Part shown: positions 16,602 to 25,554 of the stretch, one piece after another
Numbering within the stretch: position 1 is the first letter of the stretch
Layout: every line of letters begins with the position of its first letter
NCBI RefSeq assembly: GCF_900114845.1
Contig: NZ_FOUK01000004.1
Coordinates: forward strand, 434,001-498,000
Source of the DNA: Pimelobacter simplex
GTDB lineage: Bacteria; Actinomycetota; Actinomycetes; Propionibacteriales; Nocardioidaceae
Direction of reading: 5' to 3'
DNA length: 64,000 nucleotides
Position numbers and translations under genes: made by a program
The notes under the pieces: model-generated
Told to the model about the DNA's origin: nothing
Seen by the model: only the letters and a program-made list of their open reading frames with translations
Database searches by the model: none

Positions 16602-17398
16602 GTGTCCTCGACGACGTCATCGCCGACCTGGAGGCGGAGGGCGACCAGCTCCGCGCGACGGTCGCCGCCCTCGACGCCGACGGCTGGCGCACGACGACCC
16701 CCGCCGAGGGCTGGGACGTCGCCACCACCGTCGCGCACCTCCTGTGGACCGACGAGGTCGCGGTGCTCGCCGCGGGCGCGCTCGCCGACGACGCGGGCAA
16801 GCAGGCCTGGGACGCGGTCGTCCTCACCGCCATCGAGGACCCCACCGGCTTCGTCGACGCCGAGGCGCTGCGCATCGGCGCGGCGAGCTCCGACGAGCTC
16901 CTCGCCCGGTGGGACGCCGCCCGCCCCGCGCTCGTCGCGGCCCTCCGCGAGCACCCCGACGGCCAGAAGCTCCCGTGGTTCGGGCCGCCGATGTCGCCGA
17001 CGTCGATGGCGACGGCGCGCTACATGGAGACCTGGGCCCACGCGCTCGACGTCTACGACGCGATCGGCGCCCGGCCCGAGGTCACCGACCGGATCCGGCA
17101 CGTCGCCCACATCGGCGTCCGCACCCGCAACTTCGCCTACGCCAACAACGGGCTCGAGGCGCCCGCCGAGGAGTTCCGCGTCGAGCTCACCGCTCCGAGC
17201 GGCACTCTCTGGACCTGGGGTCCCGAGGACGCCGCCCAGCGCGTCACCGGCGACGCGTACGAGTTCTGCCAGCTCGTCACCCAGCGCATCCACCGCGACG
17301 ACACCGGCCTGAAAGCGGTCGGCGACGACGCCGAGAAGTGGCTGACCATCGCCCAGGCCTTCGCGGGCCCGGCCGGCGGCGGGCGGGACCCCCGATGA
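16598..17398 (+). CDS. TIGR03084-like protein (DinB/mycothiol maleylpyruvate isomerase fold)
   Basis: 266 aa. The N-terminal four-helix region (LRATVAALDADGWRTTTPAEGWDVATTVAHLLWTDE, split here by description only) has the DinB/MDMPI pattern. His in VAHLLWTDE and His in ETWAHALDVYD are likely metal ligands. The C-terminal part from about residue 175 is a smaller mixed domain. Many relatives are mycothiol-dependent, but TIGR03084 proteins have no proven reaction. It lies between TetR and AtuA with 4-base overlaps at both ends, which ties it to the acyl-CoA pathway. Confidence 0.8.
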   Translation: MSVLDDVIADLEAEGDQLRATVAALDADGWRTTTPAEGWDVATTVAHLLWTDEVAVLAAGALADDAGKQAWDAVVLTAIEDPTGFVDAEALRIGAASSDELLARWDAARPALVAALREHPDGQKLPWFGPPMSPTSMATARYMETWAHALDVYDAIGARPEVTDRIRHVAHIGVRTRNFAYANNGLEAPAEEFRVELTAPSGTLWTWGPEDAAQRVTGDAYEFCQLVTQRIHRDDTGLKAVGDDAEKWLTIAQAFAGPAGGGRDPR

Positions 17399-19110
17399 CC
17401 CAGCCGATCAAGATCGCCAACTGCAGCGGCTTCTACGGCGACCGTCTCTCCGCCCTGCGCGAGCAGCTCGAGGGCGGCGAGGTCGACGTCGTCACCGGCG
17501 ACTACCTCGCCGAGCTGACCATGCTCATCCTCGGCATGGACACCCTGCGCGACGCCGACCTCGGTTACGCGCGCACCTTCCTCAAGCAGCTCGACGACAC
17601 CCTCGGCCTCGCGCTCGACAAGGGCGTGAAGATCGTCAGCAACGCCGGCGGCCTCAACCCGGCGGCCCTCGCCAAGAAGATCGACGAGCTCGGCACCGGC
17701 GCCAAGGTGGCGTACGTCGAGGGCGACGACCTGCGCCCGGCCGACCTCTTCGAGGGCGCGCTCACCGCCAACGCCTACCTCGGCGCGTTCGGCATCGCGT
17801 CGGCGCTGAGCAACGGCGCGGACGTCGTCGTCACCGGCCGGGTCACCGACGCGAGCGTCGTTGTCGGTCCCGCGATCGCCCACCACGGCTGGGCTCCCAC
17901 CGACTACGACGCCCTCGCCGGCGCCGTCGTCGCGGGCCACGTGATCGAGTGCGGGACGCAGGCCACCGGCGGCAACTTCTCCGGGTTCACCGACCTGTTC
18001 CGCGCCGGTGCACCGATGACGAAGCCGCTGGGCTTCCCGATCGCCGAGATCGCCGCCGACGGCAGCAGCGTGATCACCAAGCACGACGGCACCGGCGGGG
18101 CGGTCACCGTCGACACGGTCACCGCGCAGCTGCTCTACGAGATCCAGTCGACCCGCTACCTCAACCCCGACGTGACCACCCGGCTCGACTCGATCCGGCT
18201 CCGCCAGCAGGGTCCGGACCGGGTCGAGATCAGCGGCGTCACCGGCGCGGCGCCCGCCGAGCAGCTCAAGGTCGCGGTCAACACGCTCGGTGGCTACCGC
18301 AACCAGGTCGAGTTCGTGCTCACCGGCCTCGACATCGACGCCAAGGCCGATTGGCTGCGCAGCCAGCTCGACCCGCAGCTCACCGCGCAGAGCGTCACCT
18401 GGACCCAGACCCCCGCACGTACGGGCGATGCGGACACCGAGGAGGGTGCCTCGGTCATCCTGCGCTGCATCGGCAAGGACCCCGAGGCGGGCCCGCTCGG
18501 CAAGCCGTTCACGGGTCCCGCGGTCGAGCTCGCGCTCGCCAGCTACCCGGGCTTCACGATGACCACGCCGCCCCAGAAGCCCAGTCCCTTCGGCATCTAC
18601 CGCCCCGAGTACGTCGACCGCGCCGCCGTCGAGCACACCGTCGTCCACCACGACGGCACCCGTGAGGTGATCGCCGACCCCACCGAGTTCGCCGACCCGG
18701 CGGAGCTCGACCCGGACCTCGGCAAGCGCCCGTCGCCGTACCCGGCGCCGGCCGACACGATCACCCGCCGGATGCCGCTGGGCACGTTCGTGCACGCCCG
18801 CTCCGGCGACAAGGGGGGCAACGCCAACCTCGGCCTGTGGGTCAAGAACGACGGCTCGGAGCGCTACGAGGCGCGCGTCCAGTGGCTCGCCAAGATCGTC
18901 AAGGACCGCAAGATCCGCGAGCTGGTGCCCGAGGCGAAGGACCTCGACATCGACGTCTACGTGCTGCCCAACCTCGGCGCGGTCAACGTCGTCATCCACG
19001 GCCTGCTCGGCGACGGCGTCGCCGCGTCCACGCGGTTCGACCCCCAGGCCAAGGGCCTCGGCGAGTGGGTCCGCAGCCGCATCGTCCACATCCAGGAGGA
19101 CCTCGTATGA
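17395..19110 (+). CDS. AtuA-family protein (DUF1446), acyclic terpene utilisation
   Basis: 571 aa. It starts with the conserved IKIANCSGFYGDRLSALREQL and GDYLAELTMLI. The main DUF1446 domain reaches about residue 440 and includes NAGGLNP, VVVTGRVTDASVVVGPA and ECGTQATGGNFSGF. A C-terminal alpha/beta domain follows (GTFVHARSGDKGGNANLG). AtuA is needed for citronellol and geraniol breakdown in Pseudomonas, probably as a hydratase or lyase of the branched acyl-CoA; its reaction is not firmly established. The neighbouring carboxylase and dehydrogenases match the Atu/Liu set. Confidence 0.88.
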   Translation: MTQPIKIANCSGFYGDRLSALREQLEGGEVDVVTGDYLAELTMLILGMDTLRDADLGYARTFLKQLDDTLGLALDKGVKIVSNAGGLNPAALAKKIDELGTGAKVAYVEGDDLRPADLFEGALTANAYLGAFGIASALSNGADVVVTGRVTDASVVVGPAIAHHGWAPTDYDALAGAVVAGHVIECGTQATGGNFSGFTDLFRAGAPMTKPLGFPIAEIAADGSSVITKHDGTGGAVTVDTVTAQLLYEIQSTRYLNPDVTTRLDSIRLRQQGPDRVEISGVTGAAPAEQLKVAVNTLGGYRNQVEFVLTGLDIDAKADWLRSQLDPQLTAQSVTWTQTPARTGDADTEEGASVILRCIGKDPEAGPLGKPFTGPAVELALASYPGFTMTTPPQKPSPFGIYRPEYVDRAAVEHTVVHHDGTREVIADPTEFADPAELDPDLGKRPSPYPAPADTITRRMPLGTFVHARSGDKGGNANLGLWVKNDGSERYEARVQWLAKIVKDRKIRELVPEAKDLDIDVYVLPNLGAVNVVIHGLLGDGVAASTRFDPQAKGLGEWVRSRIVHIQEDLV

Positions 19111-20258
19111 CCAGCTTCGACCACGGCTGGACCGACGAGCAGCGCGCGCTCAAGCAGAGCGCGATCGCCTTCACCCAGCGCGAGGTGACTCCCCACCTCG
19201 ACCAGTGGGAGAGGGACGGCGAGCTGCCGCGCGAGCTGCAGAAGAAGCTCGCCCACGCAGGCCTGCTCGGCGTCGGCGTCCCCGAGGAGGTCGGTGGCGA
19301 CGGCGGCACGCTGCTCGACATCTGCGCGGCCCAGGAGGGCTTCATGGAGGCCGGCTGGTCCGGCGGCGCGATGGCGTCGGCGTTCACCCACGGCATCGCG
19401 ATCCCGCACATCATCCAGAACGGCAGCCCCGAGCTGATCGACGCGTGGGTGCGCCCGACCCTGGCCGGCGACCTGATCGGCTCGATGGCGGTCACCGAGC
19501 CGGGCACCGGCTCCGACGTCGCGAGCATCACCACCCGCGCCGTCCGCGACGGCGACCACTGGGTGATCAACGGCGCCAAGACGTTCATCACCTCCAGCGT
19601 CCGCGGCGACTTCGTCACCACCGCGGTCCGCACCGGCGAGGCCGGGGCGCACGGCATCTCGATGATCGTCGTCCCCAAGGGGACGCCGGGCTTCACCGTC
19701 TCGCGCAAGCTCGACAAGATGGGCTGGCTGGCCTCCGACACCGGCGAGCTGTCGTACGTCGACGTGCGCGTCCCGGTCGGCAACCTGGTCGGCGAGGAGA
19801 ACCACGGGTTCTACTACATCGCCGAGAACTTCGTGACCGAGCGGATCTTCCTCGCGCTGATGGGCTACGGCCACGCGCTGCGCTGCCTCAACCTCTCGGT
19901 CCAGTACTGCAAGGACCGCGAGACCTTCGGCAAGCCGCTGGTGAAGAACCAGGTGGTGCGCGCCAAGCTCGTCGAGATGCACCGCCAGGTCGCGATCGCC
20001 CGCACCTACACGCTCGAGGTCGCCCAGCGCTACGTCGCCGGCGAGAACGTCATCGCCGAGGCCTGCCTGGCCAAGCAGACCGCCGTCGACACGGCGGTGT
20101 GGGTCGCCGACCAGGCGGTCCAATTGCACGGAGGAATGGGGTACATGCGCGAGTCCGAGGTCGAGCGGCACTACCGCGACGTCCGGCTGCTGCCGATCGG
20201 CGGCGGCGCCACCGAGGTCCTCACCGACCTCGCGGCCAAGCTGCTGGGGTACTCCTGA
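19107..20258 (+). CDS. Acyl-CoA dehydrogenase (citronellyl/isovaleryl-like)
   Basis: 383 aa flavoprotein with the usual N-helical, beta and C-helical domains. FAD/substrate motifs are MAVTEPGTGSDVASI and WVINGAKTFITSS. The C-terminal motif reads RLLPIGGGATEVL, so Gly stands where medium-chain enzymes have the YEGT glutamate. Isovaleryl-CoA dehydrogenase and relatives likewise lack it and use a Glu in another helix, so this need not mean inactivity. Probable role: alpha,beta-desaturation of a branched acyl-CoA before carboxylation. Overlaps AtuA by 4 bases and SRPBCC by 1. Confidence 0.9.
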   Translation: MTSFDHGWTDEQRALKQSAIAFTQREVTPHLDQWERDGELPRELQKKLAHAGLLGVGVPEEVGGDGGTLLDICAAQEGFMEAGWSGGAMASAFTHGIAIPHIIQNGSPELIDAWVRPTLAGDLIGSMAVTEPGTGSDVASITTRAVRDGDHWVINGAKTFITSSVRGDFVTTAVRTGEAGAHGISMIVVPKGTPGFTVSRKLDKMGWLASDTGELSYVDVRVPVGNLVGEENHGFYYIAENFVTERIFLALMGYGHALRCLNLSVQYCKDRETFGKPLVKNQVVRAKLVEMHRQVAIARTYTLEVAQRYVAGENVIAEACLAKQTAVDTAVWVADQAVQLHGGMGYMRESEVERHYRDVRLLPIGGGATEVLTDLAAKLLGYS

Positions 20259-20728
20259 TGGGCATCCTGAAGCCGCTGGGCGGCGAGGTGACGGTGCACA
20301 TGAAGGCGCCCGTCGAGGACGTCTGGGCGCTGGTCAGCGACGTCACCCGGATCGGTGAGTTCTCGCCCGAGACCTTCGAGGCGCAGTGGACCCACGGCGC
20401 CACCGGCCCGGTGGCCGGCGCGCGCTTCAAGGGACACGTGAAGCGAAACGGCGTCGGCCCCGTCTACTGGACGCCGTGCACGGTCACGAAGGCCGAGCCC
20501 AACCAGGTGTTCGAGTTCGCCGTCGGTCTCGACGGCAACGCCCTCAACACGTGGGGCTACCGGATGCAGGCCGAGAACGGCGGCACGAGCGTCACCGAGT
20601 ACTTCCGGCTCACGCCGGCCTGGTACATGCGCGGCTACTGGCTGGTCCTCGGCCGGCTCCGCGGCAAGACCAACGAGCGCGGCATGCGCACGACCCTGGA
20701 GAGGATGAAGGCGGTGGTGGAGGCATGA
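20258..20728 (+). CDS. SRPBCC family protein
   Basis: 156 aa START/SRPBCC-like fold. It opens with a strand then the PVEDVWALVSDVTRIGEFSPE pattern typical of polyketide cyclase/dehydrase-type proteins, and ends with a long amphipathic helix (TNERGMRTTLERMKAVVE). The fold makes a hydrophobic pocket for lipids or small aromatics. Here it sits inside an acyl-CoA operon with 1-base and 4-base overlaps and may bind or carry the hydrophobic substrate. Its catalytic function is unknown. Confidence 0.8.
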   Translation: MGILKPLGGEVTVHMKAPVEDVWALVSDVTRIGEFSPETFEAQWTHGATGPVAGARFKGHVKRNGVGPVYWTPCTVTKAEPNQVFEFAVGLDGNALNTWGYRMQAENGGTSVTEYFRLTPAWYMRGYWLVLGRLRGKTNERGMRTTLERMKAVVEA

Positions 20729-22341
20729 CCACGACAGAGGCCACGGAGGTCGAGCCTGTCGAGAGCCCGGAGCAGTCCCGTCGTACCGCGATGGAGGCCA
20801 AGCTCGCCGACCTGCACGCCGAGCAGGCGAAGGCGGTCGAGGCCGGCGGCAAGTACATCGCCCGGCACAAGGAGCGCGGCAAGCTCACCGCCCGCGAGCG
20901 GATCGACCTGCTCGTCGACGAGGGCTCGGCCTTCCTCGAGCTGATGCCGCTGGCCGGTTGGGGGAGCGACTTCGCGGTCGGCGCCTCGCTGGTGACCGGC
21001 ATCGGCGTCGTCGAGGGCGTCGAGTGCCTGATCGTCGCGAACGACCCCACGGTCAAGGGCGGCGCGCTCAACCCGTGGTCGCTGAAGAAGTCCTTCCGGG
21101 CGGCCGAGATCGCTGAGAAGAACTTCCTCCCCACGATCAACCTGACCGAGTCCGGCGGCGCGGATCTCCCCACGCAGAAGGAGATCTTCATCCCCGGCGG
21201 TCGCGGCTTCCGCGACCTGACCCGCTCATCGGCGCGCAAGCAGCCCACCATCTCGGTGGTCTTCGGCAACTCGACCGCCGGCGGCGCCTACGTCCCCGGC
21301 ATGAGCGACTACGTGATCATGGTCAAGGAGCAGGCCAAGGTGTTCCTGGCCGGCCCGCCGCTGGTGAAGATGGCGACCGGTGAGGAGTCCGACGACGAGA
21401 CGCTCGGCGGTGCCGAGATGCACTCGCGGACCTCCGGTCTGTCCGACGCTCTCGCGATCGACGAGCACGACGCGATCCGCCTCGCCCGTCGTACGGTCGC
21501 CCGGCTCAACTGGCGCAAGCAGGGCGACGTCCCCACCGAGGCGTTCGCCGAGCCCGACCTCGACCCCGAGGACCTGCTCGACCTGATCCCCACCGACCTC
21601 AAGGAGCCGTTCGACCCGCGTGACGCGATCCTGCGGATCGTCGACGGCACCGGTCCGGGCAACGAGCTCGCGTTCGACGAGTTCAAGCCGCTCTACGGCT
21701 CGGCGCTCTGCGTCGGCTGGGCCAAGCTGCACGGCCACCCGATCGGCATCCTCGCCAACGCGCGCGGCGTGCTGATGAGCGAGGAGGCCCAGAAGGCCGC
21801 GCAGTTCATCCAGCTGGCCAACCAGAAGGACACGCCGCTCCTCTTCCTGCACAACACCACCGGTTACATGGTCGGCGCGGAGTACGAGCAGGGCGGCATC
21901 ATCAAGCACGGCGCGATGATGATCAACGCGGTCTCCAACTCGAAGGTGCCGCACCTGACCGTGATCATGGGCGCGTCCTACGGCGCCGGCAACTACGGCA
22001 TGAACGGCCGCGCGTACGACCCGCGCTTCCTGTTCACCTGGCCCTCGGCCAAGTCGTCGGTGATGGGCCCCGCCCAGCTCGCCGGCGTGCTCGAGATCGT
22101 CGCCCGCGAGTCCGCGGAGAAGAAGGGCCAGCCCTTCGACGCCGAGGGCTTCGTCGCCATCAAGCAGATGGTCGAGGAGCAGATCGAGGAGCAGTCGCTG
22201 CCCTACGTCCTCTCCGGGATGGTGTACGACGACGGTGTCATCGACCCGCGCGACACCCGGACGGTGCTGGGCATCTGCCTGTCCGTCATCGACAACCAGC
22301 CGATCGAGGGCGCCATGAACTTCGGCGTCTTCAGGATGTGA
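20725..22341 (+). CDS. Acyl-CoA carboxylase beta (carboxyltransferase) subunit
   Basis: 538 aa, with both halves of the crotonase-fold carboxyltransferase. The N-half contains KGGALNPWSLKK and GNSTAGGAYVPGMSDY. The C-half contains NTTGYMVGAEYEQGGIIKHGAMM and GASYGAGNYGMNGRAYDPRF. The pattern is that of methylcrotonyl/geranyl-CoA carboxylases (MccB/AtuC/LiuB), not propionyl-CoA carboxylase. With the biotin subunit encoded 5 bases downstream it would carboxylate a 3-methyl-branched enoyl-CoA at its methyl group. Whether the substrate is methylcrotonyl-CoA or geranyl-CoA cannot be told from the sequence alone. Confidence 0.9.
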   Translation: MTTTEATEVEPVESPEQSRRTAMEAKLADLHAEQAKAVEAGGKYIARHKERGKLTARERIDLLVDEGSAFLELMPLAGWGSDFAVGASLVTGIGVVEGVECLIVANDPTVKGGALNPWSLKKSFRAAEIAEKNFLPTINLTESGGADLPTQKEIFIPGGRGFRDLTRSSARKQPTISVVFGNSTAGGAYVPGMSDYVIMVKEQAKVFLAGPPLVKMATGEESDDETLGGAEMHSRTSGLSDALAIDEHDAIRLARRTVARLNWRKQGDVPTEAFAEPDLDPEDLLDLIPTDLKEPFDPRDAILRIVDGTGPGNELAFDEFKPLYGSALCVGWAKLHGHPIGILANARGVLMSEEAQKAAQFIQLANQKDTPLLFLHNTTGYMVGAEYEQGGIIKHGAMMINAVSNSKVPHLTVIMGASYGAGNYGMNGRAYDPRFLFTWPSAKSSVMGPAQLAGVLEIVARESAEKKGQPFDAEGFVAIKQMVEEQIEEQSLPYVLSGMVYDDGVIDPRDTRTVLGICLSVIDNQPIEGAMNFGVFRM

Positions 22342-22346
22342 GCGCC

Positions 22347-24320
22347 ATGATCACGCGACTTCTGGTGGCCAACCGCGGCGAGATCGCGCGCCGCGTCTTC
22401 CGCACCTGCCGCGACCTCGGCATCGAGACCGTCGCCGTCCACTCGGACGCCGACGCGGGGATGCCGTTCGTGCGCGACGCGGACGCCGCCGTCCGCCTGC
22501 CGGGGAGCACGCCGGCCGAGACCTACCTGCGCGGCGACCTCGTCATCGCCGCCGCGCTCAAGGCCGGCGCCGACGCCGTCCACCCGGGCTACGGCTTCCT
22601 CTCCGAGAACGCCGCGTTCGCCCGCCAGGTCGCCGAGGCCGGGCTGACCTGGGTCGGCCCGGACCCGTCGTCGATCGAGCGGATGGGCTCGAAGATCGAG
22701 TCCAAGAAGCTGATGGAGGCGGCCGGCGTCCCGGTGCTCGGCAACTTCACGGCCGACACGGCGAGCGACGACGACCTGCCGCTGCTGGTCAAGGCGTCGG
22801 CCGGTGGCGGCGGTCGCGGCATGCGCATCGTGCGCACGTTGGCGGACCTGCCGGGTGAGATCGAGAAGGCCGCATCCGAGGCCGAGTCGGCGTTCGGCGA
22901 CGGCACCGTCTTCGTCGAGCCGTACGTCGAGAGCGGGCGGCACATCGAGGTCCAGGTGCTCGGGACGCCGGACGGCACGATCGTCCTCGGCGAGCGCGAC
23001 TGCTCGGTGCAGCGCCGGCACCAGAAGGTGATCGAGGAGGCGCCCGCGCCCGGGCTTCCCTCCTCGACCCGGCAGGCCCTGCACGAGGCGGCCCAGGCCG
23101 CGGCCGAGGCGATCGACTACCGCGGCGCCGGCACCGTCGAGTTCCTCTACGACCCGGCCAAGGACCGCTTCTACTTCCTGGAGATGAACACCCGCCTCCA
23201 GGTGGAGCACCCCGTCACCGAGGCGATCTACGGCGTCGACCTGGTCGCGCTGCAGATCGCGGTCGCCGAGGGACATTCCCCCCAGGTCGACGTGGGGGAG
23301 CCGAACGGGCACGCCGTCGAGGTCCGGCTCTACGCCGAGGACCCGGCCCACGACTACCAGCCGCAGAGCGGGCGCATCGCCCGGTTCGAGGTGCCCGGTG
23401 TGGTCAGCGCGTTCGAGGGCCCTTCGTCGTACGGCATCCGGCTCGACTCGGGCGTCGGCTCGGGCGACGAGATCGGCACCTTCTACGACGCGATGATCGC
23501 CAAGGTGATCGTGCACGCGCCGACCCGCGAGCAGGCGCTGCGCCAGCTCGCCGGCGCGCTCGCCAAGGCGCGGCTGCACGGCCTGGTCACCAACCGCGAC
23601 CTGCTGGTCAACCTGCTGCGCGACCCGGTGCTCACCGGTGGCGACATGCACACGACCTGGCTCGACACCGCCGATCTGGCCGCGCTCGCGGCCGGTCCCG
23701 GTGCCGAGGGCACCGCGCAGCTGTCGGCCTTCGCCGCGGCCGTGGCGCTCGCCGAGGCCGCACGGCTCGGACGTCCGGTGCAGAGCCGGATCCCGTCCGG
23801 CTGGCGCAATGTCGTCGCCGGCCCGCAGGTCACGACGTTCCTGCACGGCACCGACGAGCTGCCCGTGCACTGGTACGGCGGCCGCACGTTCCGCTCCGCC
23901 GACCTGGAGTGTGTCGTGGTCACGGCGGCCGGGCCCGACGTCGTCGAGATCGAGGTCGACGGGGTGGCCCGCACGTTCCGGGTGTTCACCGAGGGGGATC
24001 GCGTCGACGTCGAGTCGTCGCTCGGGCACGTCGCGCTGCGCCGCAAGCCGCGCTTCGTCGACCCGTCCACCCAGGTGGCGGCCGGCTCGATGCTCGCTCC
24101 CATGCCGGGCAGCGTGATCGCGGTCCGCGCGGCGGTCGGGGACGTCGTCGCCGAGGGGCAGCCCATCCTCGTGATGGAGGCCATGAAGATGCAGCACACC
24201 ATCGCGGCGCCCTACGCGGGCACCGTCACCGAGCTGTCGGCGGTCGCCGGTCAGCAGGTCGAGGCGGGCGCCGTGCTCGCCGTCGTCGAACCCGCCGAGT
24301 CCGAAGGAGAGGACGCATGA
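22347..24320 (+). CDS. Acyl-CoA carboxylase alpha subunit (biotin carboxylase + biotin carrier)
   Basis: 657 aa. The N-terminal biotin carboxylase (LLVANRGEIARRVFRTC; HPGYGFLSENAAF) includes an ATP-grasp domain (KASAGGGGRGMRIV; ERDCSVQRRHQKVIEEAPAP; FLEMNTRLQVEHPVTE). A linker domain and a C-terminal biotinyl domain follow, with the acceptor Lys614 in EAMKM. It carboxylates its own biotin from bicarbonate and ATP for the beta subunit. The ATG at 22347 is preferred to the overlapping GTG at 22338 because the AGGA at 22332 is correctly spaced only for the ATG. The stop overlaps the next gene by 4 bases. Confidence 0.93.
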   Translation: MITRLLVANRGEIARRVFRTCRDLGIETVAVHSDADAGMPFVRDADAAVRLPGSTPAETYLRGDLVIAAALKAGADAVHPGYGFLSENAAFARQVAEAGLTWVGPDPSSIERMGSKIESKKLMEAAGVPVLGNFTADTASDDDLPLLVKASAGGGGRGMRIVRTLADLPGEIEKAASEAESAFGDGTVFVEPYVESGRHIEVQVLGTPDGTIVLGERDCSVQRRHQKVIEEAPAPGLPSSTRQALHEAAQAAAEAIDYRGAGTVEFLYDPAKDRFYFLEMNTRLQVEHPVTEAIYGVDLVALQIAVAEGHSPQVDVGEPNGHAVEVRLYAEDPAHDYQPQSGRIARFEVPGVVSAFEGPSSYGIRLDSGVGSGDEIGTFYDAMIAKVIVHAPTREQALRQLAGALAKARLHGLVTNRDLLVNLLRDPVLTGGDMHTTWLDTADLAALAAGPGAEGTAQLSAFAAAVALAEAARLGRPVQSRIPSGWRNVVAGPQVTTFLHGTDELPVHWYGGRTFRSADLECVVVTAAGPDVVEIEVDGVARTFRVFTEGDRVDVESSLGHVALRRKPRFVDPSTQVAAGSMLAPMPGSVIAVRAAVGDVVAEGQPILVMEAMKMQHTIAAPYAGTVTELSAVAGQQVEAGAVLAVVEPAESEGEDA

Positions 24321-25486
24321 CGCAGACGATGTTCACCGAGCCGGAGGAGCGCGTCGCGCTGCGCGAGGCGGTCAAGAAGCTCGCGAGCAAGTACGGCCGC
24401 GAGTACGTCGAGAAGCAGGCCCGCGAGGGCGGCAAGATGACCGACATGTGGCTCGAGATGGGCCGCAACGGCTTCCTCGGCGTCAACATCCCCGAGGAGT
24501 ACGGCGGCGGTGGCGGCGGCATGGCCGACCTGGCCGCCGTCCTGGAGGAGTCGGCCGCGGCCGGCGCCCCGCTGCTGATGATGGTCGTCTCGCCCGCCAT
24601 CTGCGGCTCGATCATCACGCGCTGCGGCACCGAGGAGCAGAAGCAGCGCTGGCTCCCCGCGATCGCCGACGGCACGCACCTGATGGCCTTCGGCATCACC
24701 GAGGCCGACGCCGGCTCGAACTCGCACCAGATCACCACGACCGCCACCCGCGACGGCGACCACTGGGTGATCTCGGGCCAGAAGACGTTCATCTCCGGCG
24801 TCGACGAGGCCCAGTCGGTGCTCATCGTCTCGCGCACCGAGGACGCCAAGACGGGCAAGCTCAAGCCCGCGCTGTTCGTCGTACCGACCGACGCGGAGGG
24901 GTTCACGAAGCAGCCCATCCCCATGTCGTGGCAGGCCCCGGAGAAGCAGTTCACGCTCTTCCTCGACAACGTGCGGGTCCCCGTCGACGCGCTGGTCGGC
25001 GACGAGGACGGCGGCCTCTGGCAGCTCTTCGCCGGCCTCAACCCGGAGCGGATCATGGGCGGCGCCTTCTCGTGCGGCATCGCCCGCTACGCGCTCGAGA
25101 AGGCGACGTCGTACGCCAAGGAGCGCTCGGTGTGGAAGGACCAGCCCATCGGCGCCCACCAGGGCATCGCGCACCCCCTCGCCAAGGTGAAGATCGAGCT
25201 CGAGCAGGCCCGCCTCCTCTGGCAGAAGGCCGCCGCGCTCTACGACGCCGGCGACGACTTCACGGCCGGCGAGTACGCCAACATGGCCAAGTACGCCGGC
25301 GGCGAGGTCGCCTGCAACGCCACCGACGTCGCCGTCCACACCCACGGCGGCAACGGCCTGACCCAGGAGTACGGCCTCGGCAACATGCTCGTCGCCGCCC
25401 GCCTCGGCCGGATCGCCCCGGTCAGCCGCGAGATGATCCTCAACTTCGTCGCCATGCACTCCCTGGGCCTCCCCAAGTCCTACTGA
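24317..25486 (+). CDS. Acyl-CoA dehydrogenase, second in operon
   Basis: 389 aa. It shows all three domains: FGITEADAGSNSHQITT and WVISGQKTFISG at the flavin/substrate site, and a C-terminal THGGNGLTQEYGLGN followed by RIAPVSREM instead of the YEGT glutamate segment. It is clearly different from the first dehydrogenase of the operon, so the two probably act at different steps or chain lengths of the same pathway. Last gene of the operon; a long hairpin follows 5 bases after the stop. Confidence 0.9.
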   Translation: MTQTMFTEPEERVALREAVKKLASKYGREYVEKQAREGGKMTDMWLEMGRNGFLGVNIPEEYGGGGGGMADLAAVLEESAAAGAPLLMMVVSPAICGSIITRCGTEEQKQRWLPAIADGTHLMAFGITEADAGSNSHQITTTATRDGDHWVISGQKTFISGVDEAQSVLIVSRTEDAKTGKLKPALFVVPTDAEGFTKQPIPMSWQAPEKQFTLFLDNVRVPVDALVGDEDGGLWQLFAGLNPERIMGGAFSCGIARYALEKATSYAKERSVWKDQPIGAHQGIAHPLAKVKIELEQARLLWQKAAALYDAGDDFTAGEYANMAKYAGGEVACNATDVAVHTHGGNGLTQEYGLGNMLVAARLGRIAPVSREMILNFVAMHSLGLPKSY

Positions 25487-25490
25487 GCTC

Positions 25491-25553
25491 CGTCGTACCG
25501 GACAAAACGGTCGTGAAATCGCCTGTTTCACGACCGAATTGTCCGGTACGACG
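25491..25553. repeat. Long-hairpin element, family 2 copy 1
   Basis: Arms of 28 bp (25491-25518 and 25526-25553) pair with two mismatches around a 7-base loop. The outer part CGTCGTACCGGACAA and the inner part GGTCGTGA recur at 41876. It lies exactly between two convergent genes and could act as a bidirectional terminator. Confidence 0.8.
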
Positions 25554-25554
25554 C

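Noticed and set aside
19107..20258. Inactive acyl-CoA dehydrogenase because the YEGT glutamate is missing
   Set aside because: Isovaleryl-CoA dehydrogenase-type enzymes also lack it and use a Glu elsewhere, so loss of activity cannot be claimed.
22338..22346. GTG start for the carboxylase alpha subunit overlapping the beta stop
   Set aside because: The AGGA sequence lies only two bases before this GTG, whereas the ATG at 22347 is properly spaced and matches the usual N-terminus of the family.
25491..25553. Possible attachment site or integron-like site
   Set aside because: No integrase or mobile gene is near, and the second copy at 41876 also lies at an operon end, so a terminator/repeat is simpler.
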